Counted from the first letter of the stretch, positions 11,331-22,476 are shown. The stretch is 64,000 nt of DNA from Enchytraeus crypticus (GCA_905160935.1 CAJHZI010000767.1:794001-858000), one strand, 5' to 3'. The notes: generated by a model from the sequence alone, not told the origin. Made by a program: numbers and translations.

Positions 11331-12332
11331 TTAATCATGAAATGACATGCTGTTTCGAGTGATAAGAAGATCAAGAATATGACCAGAGAAGTGAATAGGG
11401 GAAGATATATGTTGCTTGAGGTCAAAGGCATCAAGTGTTGATAAAAAGGAAGAAGAATAATAGTCATTAGAGTCTAAGTGGATATTGAAATCACCCAAAA
11501 TTATTAAATCAGTGGGTGATGAGGCAATGTCTTCAAGAAGCAAAGAAAAATCAGAAATGAAATTGGCCTTGGATAAAGAAGGTGGTCTGTAGACAATCAA
11601 AAAGAGATAGGATTTGGATTTGCATACAAGACGAAACGACATATATTCAAAGGATAAAAACGGAGAACAGTTACAAACAGAAAAAGAAAAAGTTGACTTA
11701 AATATAGCAGCGATGCCTCCGCCACGACCAGAAGAACGACTGGTATGTTGAATGGAATAGTCACGGGGAGTGAGAGAGTTAAGGACAGCAGGTGGAGTAT
11801 CAGGAGAGAGCCATGATTCTGTCAAAAACAGAATATCAATGGACTCATGAAGAATAAACTGTTGAATGAGTTCAGGTTTATTTAGACTTTTTGTAATAGT
11901 TGTGGCAGACCGAACATTGAGGCAATAAGTGGACAGGTTAGAAAAAGAAGAAACAGGGCCAGGATTCAACTCAACATCGCCTGCTAGTATTAAGAGAAAG
12001 GAAAGAAAGAAGTTTAAATGTCGTTTAGAAGTGATATTATGTGAAACAAAATGAAGATAGGATTTGGAAAAGTATGACAAAGATAAAGAATCAAGGCATT
12101 GACAAACGGAGGCATGCGGTATAGGTTGGTAAGTGAGTTTGCATGAGGAAGAAATATGGTCAATGGAACTGCCAGTGAAATGGTTGGTCATTTGTGGAGT
12201 AGTGAGGGCTAAAACAAGATAAATGGAAAGAAAGAGCAATGAAAACACATATATAGCTTGAAAAATGGGAAATAATTTCTTTCTGTGGGTGAAGCAGAAA
12301 GAAATCAACCAATTAAAGTAAAGGAAAAACAT
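11331..12332 (-). CDS. LINE A N-terminal ORF: hydrophobic leader, 2A-like motif, APE-type endonuclease (partial)
   Basis: This ORF has 333 codons. Residues 24-43 form a hydrophobic, membrane-like segment. Residues 107-126 end in GDVELNPGP, a match to the 2A consensus D(V/I)ExNPGP, preceded by the hydrophobic stretch usual for 2A (FFLSFLLILA). In 2A peptides the ribosome fails to form the bond between the last Gly and Pro, giving two products. The endonuclease follows, with CLNVRSA (137-143), ILFLTESWL (167-175), GRGGGIAAI (202-210), VYRPP (247-251) and the catalytic-type GDFNIHLD (280-287). The expected SDH motif lies just beyond the stop in another frame (SLSDHSATF, near 11310), so this ORF ends early by frameshift. 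2A motifs upstream of APE endonucleases are known in some animal CR1-like LINEs, for example in sea urchin. Activity here is inference. Confidence 0.85.
   Translation of the reverse strand: MFFLYFNWLISFCFTHRKKLFPIFQAIYVFSLLFLSIYLVLALTTPQMTNHFTGSSIDHISSSCKLTYQPIPHASVCQCLDSLSLSYFSKSYLHFVSHNITSKRHLNFFLSFLLILAGDVELNPGPVSSFSNLSTYCLNVRSATTITKSLNKPELIQQFILHESIDILFLTESWLSPDTPPAVLNSLTPRDYSIQHTSRSSGRGGGIAAIFKSTFSFSVCNCSPFLSFEYMSFRLVCKSKSYLFLIVYRPPSLSKANFISDFSLLLEDIASSPTDLIILGDFNIHLDSNDYYSSSFLSTLDAFDLKQHISSPIHFSGHILDLLITRNSMSFHD
11955..11981 (-). other. 2A-like ribosome-skipping motif (GDVELNPGP)
   Basis: The minus-strand codons read GGC GAT GTT GAG TTG AAT CCT GGC CCT. All invariant positions of the 2A consensus (D, E, N, P, G, P) are present. 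It is in frame between the leader and the endonuclease of LINE A. Confidence 0.9.
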
Positions 12333-12400
12333 TCTAGGATGAAAAGGTGTTTAAATATTAGGATAAAAAATGTAATGTGTTCATAACACAAAATGAAAAC

Positions 12401-12827
12401 TAAATTTGAAATAATATTTATGAACAAAACATTATTAACAAAAACTATATAAAAATCAATAACAACGACGCTTATCGAGATGATGTCGATGATAATGACT
12501 GATATATTGCGTGTAGTGACAGCAAACAATACAATAAATCCCACGTCAGATCTGCAGTCCGCGCACTGGTCACGTCCGCAGTGCAGCGATTAAGCAGGTA
12601 GGACCGCTGCTGCGGTACAAAACCATCAATCACTATTTACATCAATTCTTCCTAGTGGCAGGTCCACGGCTGTGTGAGAAATTAGGACAGTATTGAAGCC
12701 TGGACTGAGTCGTCTTGATCAAGAGTGCAGATTTACCCAATCGACATTTATCTTCAGGTTTACGATTTTATGTAGTCACTAATTAGAAAGTATGTAATTA
12801 TTCATATCATCTTTCTATCAACTGGCT
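12401..12827. other. No feature seen; may include the LINE A 5' end
   Basis: The minus-strand ORF 12305-12544 is Ile/Val-rich and unrecognised. GC is higher at 12545-12620. Confidence 0.5.
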
Positions 12828-12955
12828 GGAGCCATTTGCTACCTCAGTAAGATACTCAACCGCGGAACAGTATGTCCGGGGTTCAAATCCTGCGCTCGCC
12901 CGTCACTGACATCGCTTTCGAGTGAGGAAACTGACGTTAATATAAGGATTGCCAA
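12828..12955 (+). mobile_element. SINE A (tRNA-derived, LINE A-type tail)
   Basis: The head starts GGAGCC and has an A-box-like stretch (CTCAGTAAGATACTC) and a B box (GGGTTCAAATCC at about 12880), the internal promoter of a tRNA. The tail reads CGTCACTGACATCGCTTTCG, then GAGGAAACTGACGTTAA, and resembles the 3' end of LINE A. Confidence 0.82.
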
Positions 12956-12992
12956 CTTTTTATCATCTCCATGTAAAATTGCTTACACTGTG

Positions 12993-13024
12993 TGCCCGTT
13001 GCTAGGCACTCCTAGCAACGGGCA
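12993..13024. repeat. Perfect 14-bp inverted repeat with 4-nt loop
   Basis: TGCCCGTTGCTAGG, CACT, CCTAGCAACGGGCA. It lies about 40 bp after SINE A; its origin is unknown. Confidence 0.85.
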
Positions 13025-13258
13025 GAGGAACACAACAAACCGATGACCCTTCAGGCATACATTCCCATTAAAGCTTAATACAGCAATCGACTCCATTGAT
13101 TTCTCAATTATAATTACGAGTTTGTTCTGTAAAAGTTCTAATTGTCAACGACACCATGTCAGCGTTGATTCCTATTTAAAACTGCACTAGATTAATCCGG
13201 TCATAAAATATCATAGGAAAAGTTCCTTAATCCATATTTTTCTTATATATAATAGTAA

Positions 13259-13300
13259 TGAATGGTCAAACGTCCATTTCATCATACAAGGATGATTACT
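13259..13300 (-). mobile_element. LINE A 3' tail remnant
   Basis: GGTCAAACGTCCATTTCATC, ATACAAGGATGA matches the complement of the tail; nothing more is recognisable. Confidence 0.45.
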
Positions 13301-13431
13301 TATTGATCTTAATTATGATCTTATTTATTGATCTTAAATATCTTAGAAATGAGTTTCTCGCCAACTATATTTGACACTTTCATGGTCGATTTAGTTCTAC
13401 ATATAAATGAAAGTTCTCTGTTACGAGATTC

Positions 13432-13459
13432 CCTTTCTTTCTTTCTTTCTTTCTTTCTT

Positions 13460-13495
<36 letters not shown>

Positions 13496-13498
13496 TGC

Positions 13499-13547
<49 letters not shown>

Positions 13548-13560
13548 TCTTTCCCTCTAG
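13432..13560. repeat. (TTTC)n/(TC)n microsatellite
   Basis: A pyrimidine tract on the plus strand. The overlapping Ser/Leu- and Arg/Glu-rich ORFs are artefacts. Confidence 0.95.
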
Positions 13561-13975
13561 CTCTCTCACCTGGTTTTCTGATGAATGAAAGAACGAGGTA
13601 CACTATACTACTGTTAGGTTACCTTCGCTTTGAGTAAATCGTATTTCAACCATCAACAAGTTGACTCAGAAAAATCATGCATTTATCAAAATATGATTTT
13701 ACTATAGCTTGAAAAAAAAGAGATACTACATTTTGTATATCTTTATTCCCATTTCCGCTCTCAGTTAATGCTTAGTTGGTTCTTGCAATTTTCTGTTTCG
13801 AATATTAATTAAATTATGATTGACGGAGATAAGAGAAAACCACTTTTCATTTTAATCCAATAATTTGAGATTAATATCTATATATCGCTGAATGACAAAT
13901 GACTAATATTTATAAGAAATTAAAACTTTAAAACTTATTTAAGTTTTAGCAAAACGAAACAATATACACGTAACA
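13561..13975. other. No feature seen
   Basis: AT-rich spacer between two microsatellites. Confidence 0.6.
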
Positions 13976-14122
13976 CTGTATATGTGTATATGTACATATA
14001 CACCTATATACGTATGTTATATAGCGCATATATGTATATATATACATGTATATATATATGTATATATATACATGTATATACTGTATATATATGTATATAT
14101 ATATGCAGTATATACATGTATC

Positions 14123-14175
<53 letters not shown>

Positions 14176-14217
14176 ATGTATGTCTATTAATATATCTGTA
14201 TGTATAAATAGACATAC

Positions 14218-14264
<47 letters not shown>

Positions 14265-14417
14265 GATACAAGTATATACTATATATATATACATATATAT
14301 ACATGTATTTATATATATGACGTCCCTGACATCATCCCTGGATGAGGAAACGGACGTTAAACCTTTATTATATATATATATGTATATGTTTAGATATTTA
14401 AATAAACTAATAACTAT

Positions 14418-14448
<31 letters not shown>

Positions 14449-14488
14449 AATATATAAATATATATATAAAATATATATATATATATAA

Positions 14489-14520
<32 letters not shown>

Positions 14521-14571
14521 TATATATAAAATATATATATATATATATATATATATTCTAAGTCTATATGT

Positions 14572-14618
<47 letters not shown>

Positions 14619-14712
14619 CATATACGGACATATATATATATATATACATGTATATATACCTATATGTATATTATATATATGTAAATATATAATACATAAT
14701 TATGTTCATTAC

Positions 14713-14768
<56 letters not shown>

Positions 14769-14785
14769 ATTTAAATATATATATA

Positions 14786-14836
<51 letters not shown>
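13976..14836. repeat. Large (TA)n/(TATACA)n cluster
   Basis: About 860 bp of TA-based repeats with ACATGTATA and TATAAA interruptions, containing the LINE A tail at 14318-14372 and about 50 bp of ordinary sequence after it. All Ile/Tyr-rich ORFs here are artefacts. Confidence 0.95.
14318..14372 (+). mobile_element. LINE A 3' tail, extremely truncated, inside a TA tract
   Basis: TGACGTCCCTGACATCATCC, CTGGATGAGGAAACGGACGT, TAAACC is nearly identical to the 3' end of LINE A at 8866-8925. It is flanked on both sides by TA repeats. Confidence 0.8.
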
Positions 14837-14839
<3 letters not shown>

Positions 14840-15494
14840 CCTACACATTCCCGTATTGTGTCCGAAACTTTTGAGAATGGAAAAATGAAAAATTGTAGAA
14901 TTACACGTGTATGCATAAATACAAACATTTATAAAAATATTGCTTAGGATGAAAATTATATATTCTGCACAATTGTCAAGATCGAATTCAAGAATATCTA
15001 CAGTGCACGTAGTACCTAAGTACATGTACGCCAAGAACGTACGTTGTTTTCATCAACAACTTTGAGTTAAATAGGAAACCAAGTAAATATGTTTCCTTTT
15101 GTTTTTCATTATCAGCACTTGAGCAGAAGCTTAGGATAAGCCTACTGCAGGGTTTTATTTGATTTTTCGTCATTGTTATTCCTGTGTCTAATTAATTCTA
15201 AATAAGCTCGTACTGCCTGAAACACCTTTCCTCCTGATCTCGTTCCTAGTCTTATGTTTTAATATACAGCAACCTACATGTATATAGCAGGTTTAAAGAT
15301 GATCGTTTCTCACCGTAAGATGTAAGTCATTCGCCTTACATCATAGTCCACCTTATCATTCTCGTGTTCAATTAAATAGAGCATCTTAAAAAAGTATCCA
15401 TAGGCCACAATACCGCTAGCAATATAACAGTAATTCAGTTTAGTGTAATTGGTATAAAAGATTGAGTGACTACGGTAATTGTTATGCAATATTT
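14837..15494. other. No gene seen
   Basis: CGTATTGTGTCCGAAAC at 14852-14868 recalls the start of SINE D, but the match ends there. Confidence 0.5.
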
Positions 15495-15612
15495 GTGCCA
15501 AGGTTTAGCACATTTGGTAAAGCGTGTGCTTCATAAACGAAGTTAAGTAACGTCGGAATCGGGGTTGGATGAGCGAACAACTTTGGAAGACCGAATACTG
15601 ACAGCCGAATGC
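15495..15612 (+). mobile_element. 5S-rRNA-like SINE relic
   Basis: GAAGTTAAGTAACGTCGG (15540-15557) resembles the 5S rRNA A-box region (GAAGTTAAGCAACGTCGG in many animals), followed at the right distance by GGTTGGATGAGCGA, like the intermediate element GCTTGGATGGGTGA, then GGAAGACCGAATACTG. The 5' third of 5S is diverged. It is a 5S pseudogene or a 5S-derived SINE (SINE3 type). Confidence 0.55.
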
Positions 15613-15852
15613 TGACAGAATGGAACAAAAGCCCCTTAGAGTTGAATGGTTATTCTTAAATCCACGCTAGCAAGAGTTACGCTAATAAGAGGCATCGATT
15701 ACTAATGATCATACAGAAAAAACAGCAAAGAACGAAAATTATAAAATAACAGTACCAATCAAGAAAATTTGTCATAATGTGTGTTGTACCATCTGTAAAC
15801 GCGAACACAAAATTCGAGAATAAACTTTCTAACGAAATTCGAAATAAAGCTT

Positions 15853-15855
<3 letters not shown>

Positions 15856-15922
<67 letters not shown>

Positions 15923-15935
15923 CATATATATATAC
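15856..15935. repeat. (TA)n microsatellite
   Basis: Almost pure dinucleotide repeat. Confidence 0.95.
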
Positions 15936-15982
15936 TCGATAAGTGGATGTATCGGAGATTTTTCGTACTAATTCTAAATTTA

Positions 15983-16140
15983 TGTTTGAAAACATCTAAA
16001 TTGGCGAAATTTAACTAGCAACAATTTCTAAATGCAGTGAACGAAAATTGAGCCTCCTCAAAGAAAAAATATATAAGGAAATATATAAGAAATGTAATGG
16101 ACACGAGCCCTGTCCATACTTGAAAAGTTTAAAAACTAAC
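15983..16140 (+). repeat. Copy 1 of a diverged direct-repeat pair
   Basis: It aligns in order with 16655-16805: GTTTGAAAACATCTAAATT, TAGCAACAATTTCTAAAT, GAACGAAAATTGAGCCTCC, AAGAAATGTAATGGACACGA, CCTGTCCATACTTGAAAAG. No coding potential; the family is unknown. Confidence 0.6.
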
Positions 16141-16654
16141 CCAAGAAACACACACTGGTTACATAAGCCCGCTAGCTCTCCGTCTATTAACGAGTATTAG
16201 AGCCGCTGTTGACAATAAAATGAATCAAATATCATCCTACCTCATCCGAGCTTCTTCTTGATCTAGGCTGCAGTAAACTAAGCGTCTGCCTCCGCGATAG
16301 TTAGATAGGTGCACTTGTTCCGATATCCAGACTGAATCCTATCTCTGTTTATATAAACCACGGCGGCTATTTATAGTCCACGTGAATCAGTCCAGTTTAA
16401 TCCTAAATACATCCAGACTCGTGTACATATAGTCCATACAATCCATTGCGCCACGGCACGCAGGTCAAGGCCCAATTTCTAACCAAAGCTGTTCAGCTTT
16501 TCCATACGCTACATTAATATTGATGAACACTGATTTGTAATACACATGTCTATACATACAGACACACATAGAATCGTAATATAAAGTTTTATGCGCATTA
16601 TAATAATTTGAAAGGAAATATGCCGAATTATAGGATATTGTAAAATCTATTACA

Positions 16655-16805
16655 TAAGTTTGGAAACATCTCTAAATTATATAATTTTATTAGCAACGAT
16701 TTTAAATTGGATTGAACGAAATTATCGCTCCTAAAATCTAAAAAGAAGTGGTTCAAGAAATGCAATGGACTTAAGCCTCACCCTTGCTTTAATAGTTTAA
16801 TTAAG
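16655..16805 (+). repeat. Copy 2 of a diverged direct-repeat pair
   Basis: GTTTGGAAACATCTCTAAATT, TTAGCAACGATTTTAAATTG, GAACGAAATTATCGCTCC, AAGAAATGCAATGGACTTAA. It is separated from copy 1 by about 515 bp of unrelated sequence. Confidence 0.6.
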
Positions 16806-17474
16806 TTTAATTTAGTCCACTAGACTAAACGGCTATGTTGATATAATAAGAATAAAAAGCTGCTTGCAATAATACATTTAATTAATTTTCGCAGTAATTA
16901 CTGTAATTATTACTATAATTAGTATTAAACATACATACAATAGTATAAATTAACTTCGATTTTCAACAACAATGTGACACAAGAAGCGCAAACTTAATCC
17001 TGTATATTAACATCAGTTTCTATCATCCTAATTTAATAATAAGTTATCTAATCCAATATATTTAGTCCGATAAATAAGTGAGTTATCAAATAGTTTGTCT
17101 TAATATTTGTCAGTAGAGAGAATTCAGCGCTAGGTATCTAGGCCATTAATATAATTAATTAATACATTAATCAACATATTCTTACTGGCAAGCAGTGTCT
17201 CGTCTGATAACCGGTCTTCGAAACTGCTTTACAGGTTCCTGGTATAGTTTTTATCATTTTTTATCCATGATTACGCCTTGCTGTAAATGGCGCCCATTAT
17301 AAGCTTGACTAATTTTGGCAATAACTAATATTACTTTAATCAGTGCAGATTGCATTAATTGATTGTTCTAATTGATTGATTTAATTAATTAATCGATTGC
17401 ATTAATTGATTGCCGATTGCATTGATTGAAATCGGCAAACGCTTAATATATTTAATGCATACCACAAGTAATTT
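16806..17474. other. No gene; low-complexity ATTGATT region at its end
   Basis: TTAATTGATTG-type units cluster at 17350-17430. Confidence 0.6.
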
Positions 17475-17532
17475 GAGTATGAATATGTACTTTGAACCTG
17501 CCACTTGGCAGTGCACTGAAGAGAGAGAGAGA
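17475..17532 (+). mobile_element. SINE/LINE D 3' end with GA tail
   Basis: TTGAGTATGAATATGTACTT, then TGAACCTGCCACTTGGCAGT, GCACTGAAGAGAGAGAGAGA. The upstream part is truncated or decayed. Confidence 0.6.
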
Positions 17533-19451
17533 CCACAAGTACTTTTTATTTTCCAATTCAGCAGTTATATTGCTAGCATTTTTGCACTGAATTGGTCAGA
17601 AACTATACTGAAGCAATAAAAGGGTCATGTAGCTAATAGAGAATCGACAGCTTTCAATAGATGCATAGTTCACATCCTGGAATAAGCTCACAGCAGTGCC
17701 TATTCTTTCTCACATGAAAGTGACTTGGAAATGTGTCCATTTATAAATTTTATATGATTTTTATTTAATCACACAACCGATTATATCAACCAATTACTGA
17801 ATATTTGTGGCTTGAAGCCAACGTTGTGTTATATCAACTTGACTATAAGTCTACTAAGTCGTGTTTTTCACCAAAAAATATGGTAGCACATATAAGTGCA
17901 CCATGTAAAGTACACAATACACAGTGTATGGACTCATGATTAACGAAATGATTGAGGCCTAAGAGCGTAAGAATCGAAACTAACTTGTTCAGCTATCGTG
18001 CATTTATTTCATATTAAGCTTATAACTTTCAAAGAAAAACGACCCAAATAAAAATTCCTGTTAATTTTTGATAGCTTCGTCACATTACAAGAGATTACAA
18101 AACAATTCTACTCAGTCATTAGTTTGCATAGTTCTTCATGTCTATGATCAATAATTTAATAGTAAATATTACCAATTGAACTTTGGATAGATAAGAAATT
18201 CAGTATTTGATTTGCAGTTATTAGTTCAGCAAGCAATTATACCATATACATGTAGTATCGGCCTTGCGCAATATTTTTACTGAACGTAGGAAATAATTTA
18301 GAGTAGAGCTGTGGATTTGTGACTTAGCAATTCAAGACAATCTACAGTAAGATGGGTACACACTGCAATTAAATCAGAGAACCTCTCACTTCCTGGTGGA
18401 GAAGCGCCAATACTTGAAAAAATCAAGTTAAGTTCCCGAAAAATGTTTTGCTTCCTATTTTGCAAGTTTAATTTGACATGTATATCAAAAACCATAGATA
18501 AGCCTTAATATATGGCTTCGAGTACTCAATGTATAGGCTTATAATTTAGTAAAATGTAGGCCTATGACGCTTTTAATGAAATATCTTAGGTAATTGATTA
18601 CAATCGAATGCAAAATACGAGTTGCAATAGTTGGAAAACCAATACCGCAAACCCAAGTGTAAAACCAAGTCGTCTGCATACATTATTGACTTACAGAGTC
18701 TATCTGGATATTTAAAAGGTTTGGAAACATGAAATATATGAAAGAGAGCTTTACGAATGAGGGAATACGAGTCTAAGCTAGATCTAATATACTATTCGTA
18801 TTTAGCTACCTGCAGTACCTACAAAGTCATGGAAAATTCATTCTGATTATAGGCATTTTCTGAAAGTCTCGCAAAATTCGCGTACAGTAGCAGTCAGTCA
18901 TAGCAAGTACGTAGACTCGAATCCTTCTAACTGAGAATGAGAAACACAGGTACCGTTTAGTTCAGTTTCAAGGTTGATTGTAAATTTCCACTACAGCGTT
19001 ACATCACAATTACTCAGAACTGAACCATACAACCTTCCTAACTCTATTTCATACATGTGCAGAGGCAAAATAGCAGCATCATCAACAGCTAGTTTAAATT
19101 CAAAATCTTGCTACATTTAACTTTCTCACATCATTTGCGGTCCTTTAGATGGACTAAGATATTTTTTGGCTCTATATTATTAGAGGTGGAGTAAGTTATT
19201 TCCACGCTTACTCTTGGCTAAATCCTGGCTACATTAAGCCACGTTTTTGGCTAATTCCGAAAATATAATTTCTTACAAAAATGCCTCTCGGTGTAGTTTA
19301 TTTAGTACACTGTGACAGTTTACAAAGACATTCAATTGGTAAATGTATGCACACAGGTTGCTCATAATACAGATGGATGATAGAACAGCTAGCTGTTGAA
19401 TAAACGACTTTTGCGCTCGCGACAAGAACTTGAAATGTAGTTACATAATAT
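17533..19451. other. No gene seen
   Basis: Nearly 2 kb of AT-rich sequence. The minus-strand ORF 18298-18495 has no recognised motif. Confidence 0.55.
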
Positions 19452-19560
19452 TTGGACTGATATTATGGATCTTTATAGTTGCACAGTTTTAGACCTTCTT
19501 TTCGCTCACTGGTTTGGATTTGTCTCAATATTGCTGGCTGTTGTCATAGACGACAGTTCG
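19452..19560 (+). repeat. Family C short interspersed repeat
   Basis: This is a diverged copy with AGACCTTCTTTTCGCTCACT, GTCTCAATATTG and GTTGTCATAGACGACAGT. No tRNA, 7SL or 5S head is recognisable. Confidence 0.6.
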
Positions 19561-19848
19561 CACTTCGAAGACTGCACACTTCGGGAAAGCAAATCTACTG
19601 TATATCAACGAACATCTGAGTCAGCGTTCAAATGAAATATTTTCTCAAGCTCGTTAACTGGTAAAACAGAAAAAGATAGCCTCAACTTGGACCTTTAAAG
19701 GTCAAATCTTTATAAAGCAGAGCTCAGACGCGTCCTGTAGACCGATACTAATTAAGAGCAAAGAAAGTTTGCCTAGATAAGCCACTAATAATTTAATTTT
19801 TCTGTGTTTGCTTATACATGTATATATCGATTGATATTATCTTTTAAA

Positions 19849-22105
19849 AATGGCGTCAAATAATGTTGATAAAATTGAATTATGCTTCAGTCGAAACCAG
19901 AGTTTATCTATTAGCTCTACCAATAAATTGTATATTAATAAAATTGATGACTGTATTGCTAATCTATGTGACTCCAGATATGTTACCCTGGATGAACGCA
20001 AGTCTTTTTTGCAATCTAAAAACCTATGTAATTTTATGCATATCAATGTCAAAAGTTTATCTAAAAATTATGATCATTTATGCACTTTAGTATCTCGACG
20101 CTCAATTTGTTGCGATTGGTCTTAGTGAAACTTGGTTAAACCATTTAATTCTGATATTTTTGCTTTACCGGGCTGTAATTTTGTATCTTGTTCTCGCCCC
20201 ATCAAGCCAGGTGGAGGTGTTGGAATTTATGTTAATATGCATGAACAATTTAGTATCACTAATGATCTTACTATTATGAATGAAAATATTGAAAGTATTT
20301 TTTCAGATATAAATATTTTTCAAAGAAGCAAGATATAATAATAATGGGTGACTTTAATTTTAATTTCTTAGCTAATGGTTTCATTAATCCTCAACCCACT
20401 TTTCTTAATACTATGCTATCTCATGCTATGCTACCTGCAATCAACAAGCCGAGCAGAGTTGCTAATACTTCTGCGACCTTTAATTGATAATATTTTTACT
20501 AATGTTGATGTTAGCATCTGTAAATCTGCAATACTTTATGATGATACAACAGACCATTATCTTCAGCCACCTCAGTAAATTTAGCGCTTCAAACCATCCA
20601 GCAACTAATTCGAACTACCCAAAAGGAATATTTAATCAAAAATCTACTAATAAATTTAAACTTTTTTGTGCTAACGATTCTAATTGGGCCCAAGTTTATA
20701 AATATGAAAATATTAATACTGTAAACCCAGACATAGTATATAATGAATTTTTAGAAATATTTGAACGTGGTTTTAATTTATGTTTCCCTAAAACTAAATC
20801 TGATAAAAGTAGAAATGCTCCTCGAAAAGAATGGATGACTCGAAGATTAGCAATATCATGTGAAACAAAATCTAAACTTTACAAAGTCTATAAGGAGTCA
20901 AATACATATGAAAATAAACTTAAGTTTATTGCTTATAGGAATAAATTAAACTCACTCTTAACAATTGCGCAAAGGAAATTTTATTCTGATCAATTGCTTA
21001 AATATAAACATGACCCTAGAAAAACATGGCAATGCATTAATGGCATTTTAAATTCAAATAAGTCCAAATCTATTCAGAAATATTTTAATTTAAATATTGA
21101 AATGGTATCTGATAAAAAAGTTATATTTGAGAGTTTTAATGACTATTTTATTGGAATAGGAAAATCCCTAGCTGATACAATCCCTAAATCAAAAAAGTCT
21201 TTTTATGATTTCATTTCAGACAAAAGTAAAATCTCCTGCACACGTGTCTCCATCTAACCAGTCAATATGAAATCATTAACATAGTCCAATCCATAAAAAA
21301 TACCTCGAGTGCAGGTTTCGATGAGGTATCGTCCATTCTTCTAAAAAATATAATCTATTTTACTTAGCCAAACCTTTAGCAATTGTACTAAATCAATATA
21401 TTATGAATGCTACATTTCCGAGTAAAATGAAAATTGCCAAAGTATGTCCGATTCATAAGTCAGGTCCTAGTAACGAAATTTCGAATTATAAACCAATCAG
21501 TCTTTTAACTGGCTTCTCTAAAATATTTGAGAAAATTATTGCCGATAGAATGCTCTCTTTTATTGACCATCACAAAATCATTACTTCAGCCCAATATGGA
21601 TTTAAGAAAAAGCACTCTACATATATGGCCCTATTAAACATGCATGATAGGGTGTCTAAAGCTATTGACAATAAAGAATTTTGTTTGGTTATTTTCATAG
21701 ATCTCTCAAAAGCTTTTGACACTTTAAACCATGATACTGATTATTCCATGATACTTTAAACCATGATACTAAGGCCCTAGATATTGGCTATCCCTTTCGC
21801 CTAATTTACGATCATCTCGTTCCGTTAACTGTTTCAATATTAATCTTCGTCAGTACTTATTAAATAGTTATTAATGATACTGATCTTAAATGTATAATTA
21901 TGCCTACCTATTATCATTAATTTTCTTTATTTTGAATTTCTTTATTTCAATTCTTTAATTTCTACTTTTTATGTTCGTTTTAAGTTCACCATGGTTCACA
22001 TTTAAATTGTGTTCACTTATTGCATTTACTTGTTTGTTTACATTGCTTGTGAACTGTACAGGGTTGAATGACCCATTTTGGTGATCTAAATAGATAAATA
22101 AACAG
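19849..22105 (+). mobile_element. LINE family E (Jockey/CR1-group), internally deleted
   Basis: Plus-strand pieces give an N-terminal stretch ending CNFMHINVKSLSKNYDHLCT (endonuclease start), PGGGVGIYVN (20208-20237), a MGDFNFNFL-like catalytic motif (20344 on), a linker ORF (20484-21257) and an RT start (21403-21759) with NYKPISLLTGFSKIFEKII and VIFIDLSKAFDTLNHD. The rest of the RT, including the Asp-Asp active site, is missing. After a small local duplication (CCATGATACTTTAAACCATG region, 21730-21770) the sequence passes to an AT-rich 3' region ending in a GATAAATAAAC tail near 22105. Frame breaks separate the pieces. Confidence 0.75.
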
Positions 22106-22476
22106 TAGCACTGTAATTATTGTTGCTATTGAAACTAATTTTAATGTAATCTAAGCTGCAATGTAATATCACACAACATTATAATATTATATTTATTAAA
22201 AAGCTAAGAATTAGTAAGATAGCTAATATTATATTTATTAAAACAAACAATAATGGACATGATCCAAGCCCGTAATAATGTTTCATTTGAAAATTTACAG
22301 TGAAGAAATATGCAAATTATTGTGCAAAACTTCATTGTACACTTATTATTCAATTAATATTTGTTTTCATTCATTAACGTTAAAATACAGAGTCCATCAT
22401 CTAACATTATAGAGTTAAATAAACTGCATTTAAAGGAGAGTGTAATTCCCATTACAAGAACGTCGTGAACAGTATG
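22106..22476. other. No feature seen
   Basis: AT-rich spacer; a short phrase (AGCTAATATTATATTTATTA) echoes twice at 22183-22240. Confidence 0.5.

Larger units (their letters stand above)
8860..12400 (-). mobile_element. LINE family A: CR1/L2-like non-LTR retrotransposon with a 2A-like motif
   Basis: Read on the minus strand, the element shows in order a leader with a hydrophobic segment, a 2A-like motif, an APE-type endonuclease, a reverse transcriptase and a C-terminal domain (LHWLPVNQRIKYKIALLTFK, then PSYLSEILLPYRPSRALRS) typical of the CR1/L2 group. It ends in a 3' tail at about 8866-8925, followed by an A/T-rich simple repeat. The coding region is split over at least five frame-shifted pieces (11331-12332, 10863-11282, 10158-10640, 9496-10200, 9014-9454), so this copy is dead. 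It is nevertheless close to full length (about 3.5 kb) with key motifs still legible. The 5' end is not defined; I see no promoter or duplicated target site. The tail recurs alone at 14318, 27900, 34285 and 41380. Confidence 0.88.

Noticed and set aside
13321-13603. Arg/Glu-rich and Ser/Leu-rich ORFs
   Set aside because: Translation of (TC)n/(GA)n; the same holds at 35325-35540, 53902-54108 and 59186-59510.
13946-14838. Many Ile/Tyr-rich ORFs
   Set aside because: Pure translation of (TA)n repeats.
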